From the NCBI GenBank assembly GCA_024690695.1, contig JAILOS010000116.1:1-64000 (forward strand): a stretch of 64,000 nt of DNA, read 5' to 3'. How positions within the stretch are numbered: position 1 is the stretch's first letter; the number at the start of each line of letters is the position of its first letter. Of the stretch, positions 58,705 through 64,000 are shown piece after piece. The notes beneath the pieces were generated by a model. That model was not told the DNA's origin and did no database searches. It saw nothing but the letters and a program-made list of their open reading frames with translations. The DNA is from Oscillospiraceae bacterium. GTDB lineage: Bacteria > Bacillota_A > Clostridia > Oscillospirales > Oscillospiraceae. The position numbers and the translations under genes are program-made.

Positions 58705-58890
58705 ATTCTTTCATCTTTCAGCAAAAAACATTTTCGGAGCAGCCTGCCGCGGCAAGCCTTGCTTTGAACTCCGCAGATGATCTTTCCGGGCGTTCTATGC
58801 AACGGCCAGACCATGCGCAGCTATATGCGAGCACATGCTGGCGCTTTGCCCTTCTCGATTCTCGCAGGCGCCAAATGTGTATAACACATC
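58705..58890 (-). promoter_or_regulatory. Structured leader of the capsule operon
   Basis: About 185 nt between the predicted start near 58890 and the PGT gene. On the minus strand it has a small 5' hairpin (TGTGTtatACACA), a stem CATGTGC ... GCGCATG (58812-58837) paired with one G-U on this strand but an A-C mismatch on the other, and a GC-rich TGCC/GGCA hairpin near 58741-58760. No RNA family is recognised. Its length suits an antitermination or processing element. Confidence 0.5.
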
Positions 58891-58896
58891 TACATT

Positions 58897-58925
58897 AATA
58901 TATCATGACGCACTTCGAATTACAA
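58897..58925 (-). promoter_or_regulatory. Promoter of the capsule operon
   Basis: Minus-strand TTGTAA (58920-58925) and TATATT (58897-58902), 17 bp spacing. The only strong promoter noticed upstream of the 28-gene run. Confidence 0.72.
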
Positions 58926-59039
58926 GGTTAAAATGCGCCAAAGGATCGGCCAAAGAAATCCAGAGAAGCCACATATGATCACGAGCTCCAAAGCCCGGTT
59001 ATACAAGGATTTCCTGCTCTTCGTGACTTCGTTTTTCAG
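58920..59039 (-). pseudogene. Possible short remnant frame with a membrane segment
   Basis: A 39-codon frame (LKNEVTKSRKSLYNRALEL..., then a hydrophobic helix, ending WRILTL) closes at the TAA inside the promoter -35 box. It has no ATG/GTG start or ribosome site and lies just after a strong hairpin. It looks like the C-terminal end of a lost membrane-protein gene, or chance. Confidence 0.25.
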
Positions 59040-59054
59040 GTTCTATAATAAATG

Positions 59055-59092
59055 TTGGGTGCAGCGGAGCCGGGAGGCTTCGCTGCACCCAA
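59055..59092 (-). terminator. Hairpin between the dehydratase gene and the capsule operon
   Basis: A 12-bp stem (59055-59066 with 59081-59092), then an AT-rich tail on the minus strand (CATTTATTATAG). Probably the second of two tandem terminators of the upstream block. Confidence 0.6.
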
Positions 59093-59118
59093 TGTATATT
59101 ATTGAGTCAAAATGAATA

Positions 59119-59171
59119 CCCCTCTCTGCTGATTCCGGCAGGCAGCTGTCTGCCGGAATCAGCAGAGAGGG
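59119..59171 (-). terminator. Long hairpin after the CapD-like dehydratase gene
   Basis: A 21-bp perfect stem (59120-59140 with 59151-59171), loop of 10, starting 17 nt after the dehydratase stop. The U tract is weak (TTCATTTTG), so termination may be partial. Confidence 0.65.
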
Positions 59172-59188
59172 ATCGTTTCGCGCGAGCA

Positions 59189-61180
59189 TCAATCCGGGCG
59201 CGCGCCGGAGTCTTCGGCCGGTTCTTCCCGGATCATCAATTCAGCCACGGACCGGGCTTCCTCGCGGTTATTGTACGCAAGCTCCAGAAGCTCCGGCAGC
59301 CTCCCGAAGAACTCGTCCTCGTCAAAGGCGATCGGATGTCCGATATGAATGAGCTTGTTGGGCGTCGTCTGCAGCCCCTCCTCGGCCATCAGCTTCTCCT
59401 CATAGAGCTTTTCGCCGGGGCGAAGCCCCGTGTAGACGATCTTGATATCGACGTCGGGAACAAAGCCGCTGAGCTTGATCAGATTCCGCGCCAGCGTGTC
59501 GATCTTGACGGGCTCTCCCATGTCGAGCACGAAGATCTCGCCGCCTTTGGCATAGACACCGGCCTGCAGGATCAGACTGACGGCCTCCTGGACCGTCATG
59601 AAATACCGGATGACATCCTTATGCGTGACCTCCACGGGGCCGCCGCGGGCGATCATCTTCTTGAACAGCGGAACGACCGAGCCGTTCGAGCCGAGCACGT
59701 TTCCGAAGCGCACCGCGACGAACTCCGTTCTCGCCCTTTCCTCCGTCCGTACGTCCTCGGAGCGGGCCGGGAAAACCGCGTCCTCGCCATGCGTCTGAAG
59801 ACGGGGGATCTCTCCTTCTTTCCCCTCCCGGATCTTCCGGTCAAAGCTCTGGATAACCATCTCGCACAGGCGTTTGGAGACACCCATGATGTTCGTGGGG
59901 TGCACCGCCTTGTCGGTGCTGACGAGGACGAAGCGCCTGCAGCCGTGCGTCATCGCGGCGTAGGCGGTTTTGTAGGTGCCGAACACGTTGTTCTTCAGCG
60001 CTTCGCAGGGGCTGGTCTCCATCAGCGGAACGTGCTTGTGCGCCGCCGCATGGTAGACGTAGTCCGGGCGGTATTTGTCAAAGATCTGATTGACTCGCCG
60101 GCTGTCTCTCACCGAGCCGATCTCCACGACGAAGCGGAGGCCCGGAAGCTCGCTTTTCAGCTCCTGCTCGATTTCATAGGCGTTGTTTTCATAAATGTCG
60201 AAAATGATCAGCAGCCCCGGCTCATGGCGGGCGATCTGCCTGCACAGCTCCGAGCCGATGGAGCCGCCGCCTCCCGTGACCAGGATCGTCTTGCCGCGGA
60301 GGGACTCCAGGATCCCTTCCACGTCCACCTTGATCTGTTCGCGGCCGAGAAGATCCGCGATCTCGACCTTCTTCATGTCGGCCAGGGATACCTCGCCGGA
60401 GATGAGCTGGTAGATGCCGGGCAGCGTTTTCAGCTCACAGCGGGTCTCTTTGCAGATGTTCAGAATATCCCGCTGCTCCTGCCTCGACGCGCTCGGAATC
60501 GCCAGGTAGATCTTATCGACCCTGTATTTCTCGACGCTCGTGAGAATGTCTTCCCGGCCGCCGACCACGGTGACGCCCTCGACCGTTCTGCCCCATTTGT
60601 TCGAATTGTCGTCGATGATGCAGACGACCTTGTCCTCTGCACCTTCCGCTCCGAGCATCTCGCGAAGGATGATCTGTCCGGCCTGCCCCGCTCCGATGAG
60701 CATCACGCGATGCCCGGCCTCCGCCGTTCTCAGGTGGGAGCGCAGCGTGTTGAACAGACGGTATGAGAACCGGATGCCCAGCACGAAGCAGAACTGGAGA
60801 AGCGCGCCGAGGATATAATAGGAAACCGGCATCCTGTGGAAAAGCACCGTGATCAGCACCGCGTGGAGCACGGCCGTGACGGCGCTCGAAGCGGCCACCC
60901 GGGTCAGCTCCGAAAAGCTGGCAAAGCGCCAGATACTCTTATAGAGACTGAGCCTCCAGAACACCAGCAGGCACAGGACCGTATAAATCGGCGCAAAGAA
61001 CTTCCACGCGCTCATGTAGTCCGGGCTGATCGAAGAAACCCTGAAATCAAAGCGCAGCCAGAGCGCGAGAAGATAGGCGCCGTTGACCATGACGACGTCG
61101 TAAACGATCAGGTAGATCCTGATAAGCTGCCAATGCTCAAGATGCAGCCATTTTGCTATTTTTCTGCTGATTCGCCCCAT
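59189..61180 (-). CDS. Membrane nucleotide-sugar 4,6-dehydratase (CapD/WbpM/PglF type)
   Basis: A 663-residue protein. Four N-terminal membrane helices (about 20-135), a first Rossmann domain with LIGAGQAGQ (about 160), and a C-terminal SDR with VTGGGGSIGSELCRQI, AAAHKHVP, LVSTDKAVHPTNIMGVSKR (Met in the Tyr position, as in this family). It would make a UDP-4-keto-6-deoxy-GlcNAc sugar for the first unit. An insertion of about 34 residues (about 451-484, REGKEGEIPRL ... RTEERAR) separates the SDR helix from VAVRFGNVLGS, absent in the homologues I remember. Preceded by cpsD. Confidence 0.93.
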   Translation of the reverse strand: MGRISRKIAKWLHLEHWQLIRIYLIVYDVVMVNGAYLLALWLRFDFRVSSISPDYMSAWKFFAPIYTVLCLLVFWRLSLYKSIWRFASFSELTRVAASSAVTAVLHAVLITVLFHRMPVSYYILGALLQFCFVLGIRFSYRLFNTLRSHLRTAEAGHRVMLIGAGQAGQIILREMLGAEGAEDKVVCIIDDNSNKWGRTVEGVTVVGGREDILTSVEKYRVDKIYLAIPSASRQEQRDILNICKETRCELKTLPGIYQLISGEVSLADMKKVEIADLLGREQIKVDVEGILESLRGKTILVTGGGGSIGSELCRQIARHEPGLLIIFDIYENNAYEIEQELKSELPGLRFVVEIGSVRDSRRVNQIFDKYRPDYVYHAAAHKHVPLMETSPCEALKNNVFGTYKTAYAAMTHGCRRFVLVSTDKAVHPTNIMGVSKRLCEMVIQSFDRKIREGKEGEIPRLQTHGEDAVFPARSEDVRTEERARTEFVAVRFGNVLGSNGSVVPLFKKMIARGGPVEVTHKDVIRYFMTVQEAVSLILQAGVYAKGGEIFVLDMGEPVKIDTLARNLIKLSGFVPDVDIKIVYTGLRPGEKLYEEKLMAEEGLQTTPNKLIHIGHPIAFDEDEFFGRLPELLELAYNNREEARSVAELMIREEPAEDSGARPD

Positions 61181-61231
61181 CTGCGGCTCTCTCCCCCGGC
61201 CGGACCCGTTCTGTCGTCGTCTTCGTTTCTT

Positions 61232-62050
61232 TTAATGCTTGCTCTTCGTCCGCTTTTTTGTTCCGGATTCATACTCGCTGCGGTAGTAGTAATAGCCGTA
61301 TCTCTTATAATAGCCGTAGCGGTTATACCGCCGGTAATAGCCGTACTTCTTCCCGTAGTAGCGGCCGTTGTTCTGGTGATTGATCTGATTGAGCACCGCG
61401 CCCAGGATCGTGCAGCCGGTATTCTGCAGCTTGGCGACGACCTGCTGGGCGAGCTTGTAGTGGACCTCGCCGGCATTCAGCACCAGAATGGCGCCGTCGC
61501 ACAGCGGGGCCAGAACGGCCGCATCGGTGACGATGCCCAGCGGCGCGCAGTCGATGATGACGTAGTCAAAGCGTTCCCTCGCCGCCTTGATCAGCATCTG
61601 CATATCCTCGCCGGCGAGAAGCTCCACCGGGTTGGGCGGATAGTCTCCCGTCGGCAGCAGATAGATCCCCGTCTTCTTATCCCTGAAGAACACCTCGGAC
61701 ACGTCACACTGCCCTGTCAGCAGATGGGACAGCCCCTTGTCTATTTTACCGGACAGAAGGCGCTTGCCCATGACCGACTTGCGCATATCCGCGTCGATCA
61801 GCAGCACGCTCTTCTCCAGCTCCGCGATGCTGCGGCAGAGGTTGAGAGCCAGAGTCGTCTTGCCTTCGTTCTGGACGGCGCTGGTCAGCAGGATGACCTT
61901 CTTGTCTTTGCCGCTGAACTGGATGTTGGTGCGGAGCGTCTTCATTTCCTCGTTGATCGAAAACGGAAGCTCCGTTTGAAGAAGCTCGATCTCACGGGGG
62001 CCGCCTTTCCGGCTCACTTCCTGATTCATCACGTTGTTGTCTTCCGTCAT
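61232..62050 (-). CDS. cpsD: CpsD/CapB-family protein tyrosine kinase
   Basis: A 272-residue bacterial tyrosine kinase that controls polymer length and export. Walker A-type SAVQNEGKTTLALNL (about 57-71), Walker A' VLLIDADMRKS and Walker B VIIDCAPLG are all clear. The C-terminus (about 228-262) is an autophosphorylation cluster with about 15 tyrosines in 34 residues. A CpsC/CapA membrane adaptor, which activates such kinases, is not found in the window. ATG 62050 has AGAGGA upstream. Confidence 0.94.
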   Translation of the reverse strand: MTEDNNVMNQEVSRKGGPREIELLQTELPFSINEEMKTLRTNIQFSGKDKKVILLTSAVQNEGKTTLALNLCRSIAELEKSVLLIDADMRKSVMGKRLLSGKIDKGLSHLLTGQCDVSEVFFRDKKTGIYLLPTGDYPPNPVELLAGEDMQMLIKAARERFDYVIIDCAPLGIVTDAAVLAPLCDGAILVLNAGEVHYKLAQQVVAKLQNTGCTILGAVLNQINHQNNGRYYGKKYGYYRRYNRYGYYKRYGYYYYRSEYESGTKKRTKSKH

Positions 62051-62160
62051 ATCCTATAGTCCTCTCGTCTTCGGGCGTTTCCGTGAGCCGCAGGCCGGCC
62101 GTCTGCCCGAAGCAATCGTTGTTTTCTCCGGCGGCGGTCCGCCGGTATGGATCTGTTTCT

Positions 62161-62877
62161 TTATACGGTTTCTGTCTGCCGGCGCAGTCCGCTCAGCAGC
62201 GACGCCGGATTGCCGTGCAGCAGCTTTTCCGCCTGCGCATCGCCCAGCTTTTTCCGGAGCAGCTCACTGCACGCTCTCATTCTCGGTGGACGCTCCTCCA
62301 CGCTGTGCGCGTCGGAGGCGATCACGTCGACGAGGCCCGCCTTGAGCAGCGTCCAGGCAAAGCGCCGGAGCGCTCTGCCGTCATAGCCCAGAACCGCGTC
62401 GGCGTTGACCTGGATCAGCGCGCCCTCTTCGCGCAGCGTACGGATAAGGCTCTCCGTCGCGGCGGGGTATCTCTCCATATGCGCGATCAGCGGGACATAG
62501 CCGCCGCTTTGAATCTGCCCGACGGCTTTGCGAAGCTGCTCGCCGCTGTGCCGCTGCGAAAACTCGACCAGAAGCGTCCGGTCTCCGATGGGGAGCAGCG
62601 TCCGGTCCCGGAGCCTGTCAAACAGAAGCTCGTCACAGTGATATTCCCGGGACAGGAACAGCCGCAGGCCCTTCTCCGCCGCCGGTCCCTTCAGCCTTTC
62701 GTACTGCGCCAGCAGCTTTTCGTCCGGCGTCTCGAACATTCCTAGACGCAGGTGCGGCGTTGCGCAGGCCTCCGTAACGCCCTGCGCCGCTTCCAGCGTC
62801 AGCAGCCGGAGCGCCTCCTCGAGATCGTTCGCCCCGTCGTCCACATACGGCAGGAGGTGGCAATGGATATCAATCAT
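62161..62877 (-). CDS. cpsB: CpsB/YwqE-type tyrosine-protein phosphatase (PHP domain)
   Basis: A 238-residue PHP-family metallophosphatase that dephosphorylates the CpsD tail. Metal motifs: DIHCHLLPYVDDGA, a TPHLRLG segment, EYHCDELL, HMERYP and SDAHS. Length and spacing match CpsB/YwqE. 110 nt separate it from cpsD; no strong internal promoter was noticed there. Confidence 0.93.
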   Translation of the reverse strand: MIDIHCHLLPYVDDGANDLEEALRLLTLEAAQGVTEACATPHLRLGMFETPDEKLLAQYERLKGPAAEKGLRLFLSREYHCDELLFDRLRDRTLLPIGDRTLLVEFSQRHSGEQLRKAVGQIQSGGYVPLIAHMERYPAATESLIRTLREEGALIQVNADAVLGYDGRALRRFAWTLLKAGLVDVIASDAHSVEERPPRMRACSELLRKKLGDAQAEKLLHGNPASLLSGLRRQTETV

Positions 62878-62925
62878 TCTTTTCCTCCTCCGCTGTTTCC
62901 CCGGGCCGCGCCGCGTCGGGAGCTC

Positions 62926-63438
62926 TCAGCGGCTTTTCTTCCGTGCGCAGACGAGCGCGGCCGCGCTCGAGAGCGCCGTCAGCGCCGCCGCTGCCGGCAG
63001 CCAGGGCGCGTCCCCGGTCTGCGGCGCCTTCCGTGTCGAGTCCTTCGCCGGGTAGTTGGCCCCGACCGTGGTCGTCACGGCGGACAGCGATCCGTCCCGC
63101 TCCACCGGCACGTCCACGTCCGGCGCGGTCCCGACGGTCAGAAGCGCCCATTCGCCGTCCATATCTTCGAAGACGTAAACGGGAAGTCCGTCCAGTCCGG
63201 ACAGCCGAAGCTTTACGACGACGGGGTACGTCTCCGTGCTGTAGTCCGCGCTCCAGACCACGACGAGCTTGTCCGCCGCGACGCCGGTGAGCGCCTCGGC
63301 CTCTTCGGGCGTGATAGTCCGGGCCGCCTCGACCGCCGTCCAGGAGGCCTCCGCCTCCGGCGCCGACGCGCAGCAGGCGGCGCTCAGAAGCGCCGCGGCG
63401 AGCCAGACGCAGGCAAAGATCTCCGCTTTTCGTCTCAT
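62926..63438 (-). CDS. Wall-anchored surface protein with sortase-like tail
   Basis: A 170-residue exported protein. Signal peptide 1-25 (IFACVWLAAALLSAACC, possibly a lipoprotein-type Cys), an unrecognised extracellular domain of about 105 residues, and a C-terminal sorting signal: APQTGD, a hydrophobic helix and a CARKKSR tail. The motif APQTG differs from LPXTG at the first residue. It starts at the ATGA overlap with the upstream surface-protein gene, so the two form one transcript. Function unknown. Confidence 0.8.
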   Translation of the reverse strand: MRRKAEIFACVWLAAALLSAACCASAPEAEASWTAVEAARTITPEEAEALTGVAADKLVVVWSADYSTETYPVVVKLRLSGLDGLPVYVFEDMDGEWALLTVGTAPDVDVPVERDGSLSAVTTTVGANYPAKDSTRKAPQTGDAPWLPAAAALTALSSAAALVCARKKSR

Positions 63439-64000
63439 ACGGCGGAGACGGTGTCTTTCCCGGCCGCCTTGATCTTTTCGACCTGCGCCCGGTCGAGCTT
63501 TTTGCCGCCCGCGGTGAGGCCGAAGACGCCGCCGCTGACCGCCAGAAGGCCCGCCATCAGCGGGGTCCACTGGTCAGCAAGAGTCATCGTCGTCTGGAAG
63601 TTCTGCGTAAGCAGGAGGGCCGCAACCGCAGCCGCGCCGCTGAGCAGGTCGTACCGGCCGCTCTTCCACAGCTTGCTCTTGCGCCTGAACTCGGTCTCGG
63701 TCGTCTTCACGCCCTCGATCGTGCGCGTCTTTTCCTTCTCAAAGAGGATATACTCTTCATCCTCATACCGGTATTCCAGCTTCTTTCGGCTGATTTTGGC
63801 AGCCTCGACGGTCGCCGCGCCGCCAAAGGCAAGCGTTCCGGCCGTGCAGAGCAGGTTGGCGAGGGACCAGCTCTCGTTTCCCCGGCCTTCGGCGTCCGTA
63901 TCCTCCTCAGAGGGCAGCGTCCTGTCAGGGATCGGCGTCGTGCCCGGCTCGCCGCCTTCTGTGTCTCCTCCGGTCGGACCGGGAGTTCCCGTCTCCTGGG
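63435..64000 (-). CDS. C-terminus of a large surface protein (cut by the window edge)
   Basis: An open frame of about 188 codons runs off the edge without a start. It begins in a Gly/Pro/Thr/Asp-rich stretch (GTPGPTGGDTEGGEPGTTP), typical of wall-spanning regions. A hydrophobic segment (LANLLCTAGTLAFGGAA) follows, then a charged region (KLEYRYEDEEYILFEKEKTRT) and two or three hydrophobic segments to the end. This layout resembles the C-terminal membrane module of large InlB-repeat or Ig-like surface proteins of Firmicutes. Product identity unknown. Confidence 0.75.
   Translation of the reverse strand, partial: QETGTPGPTGGDTEGGEPGTTPIPDRTLPSEEDTDAEGRGNESWSLANLLCTAGTLAFGGAATVEAAKISRKKLEYRYEDEEYILFEKEKTRTIEGVKTTETEFRRKSKLWKSGRYDLLSGAAAVAALLLTQNFQTTMTLADQWTPLMAGLLAVSGGVFGLTAGGKKLDRAQVEKIKAAGKDTVSAV

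Noticed and set aside
58812..59171. An invertible promoter for phase variation of the capsule
   Set aside because: The inverted repeats at 59055-59092 and 59119-59171 are each self-complementary hairpins and do not form a pair flanking the promoter; no adjacent invertase.

Overview
The window looks like a chromosomal segment of a GC-rich Gram-positive anaerobe of the class Clostridia, most likely Oscillospiraceae/Ruminococcaceae of gut origin. The grounds are AGGAGG-type ribosome binding sites, intrinsic terminators, a TnpX-type large serine recombinase, BspA-type leucine-rich repeat and M23/FnIII secreted proteins, a CpsB/CpsD capsule phosphoregulation pair, CDP-glycerol chemistry, a sortase-like tail, a CIRCE operator and a histidine-fermentation cluster that includes formate-tetrahydrofolate ligase. 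The species assignment is inference; no rRNA or tRNA gene was seen.

Layout. (1) 1-2.2 kb: end of an integrated mobile element (small acidic protein plus large serine recombinase). (2) 2.2-11.3 kb: two large secreted proteins on the minus strand (a BspA-type LRR protein flanked by direct copies of a roughly 100 bp hairpin repeat, and an M23/SH3/FnIII protein), with a class I aminotransferase between them. (3) 11.5-15.7 kb: a small metallophosphoesterase, a tight operon of three small uncharacterised proteins, a MATE transporter and a zinc-ribbon membrane protein. (4) 15.7-25.3 kb: a complete histidine-to-glutamate route in three transcription units: hutH (+), hutU / zinc-ribbon protein / hutI / fhs (-), and ftcD-fchA (+). 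FolD, which would link FchA to Fhs, is not in the window. (5) 25.3-28.2 kb: a small heat-shock protein under a CIRCE/HrcA-type operator, and an mtnA-deoD-HesB-like operon. (6) 28.2-29.3 kb: about 1.1 kb without a convincing gene, holding a candidate structured RNA. (7) 29.3-58.9 kb: one minus-strand run of 28 mostly overlapping or closely spaced genes for a capsule or exopolysaccharide. (8) 59.2-64.0 kb: a second minus-strand block with a CapD/WbpM-like dehydratase, a CpsD tyrosine kinase, a CpsB phosphatase, a wall-anchored protein, and the C-terminus of a larger surface protein cut by the window edge.

How the capsule genes fit together (inference from families). The PglC-like phosphoglycosyltransferase would start the repeat unit on undecaprenyl phosphate. 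CapE-CapF-CapG would make UDP-N-acetyl-L-fucosamine, and the WbuB-like transferase is a good candidate to use it. A NeuB-family synthase and a NeuA-PseG fusion point to a nonulosonic acid. TagD, a TagF/TagB-like transferase and a GDPD-fold protein point to glycerol-phosphate decoration. Further GT4 and GT2 transferases, two membrane acyltransferases, a deacetylase and two BioF2/FemAB-like proteins would elaborate the unit. A Wzx flippase and a Wzy-like polymerase would export and polymerise it, and CpsB/CpsD would control the process. Base composition changes abruptly from gene to gene in this block, as expected of a mosaic, horizontally exchanged locus.

Points most worth a second look: the small-protein trio at 12.0-12.8 kb; the 29 kb operon with one visible promoter and a structured leader; the NeuA-PseG fusion without PseC/PseH; departures from canonical residues in HutU, DeoD and the M23 domain; the candidate RNA at 28.5-28.7 kb; and the hairpin repeats that double as terminators.
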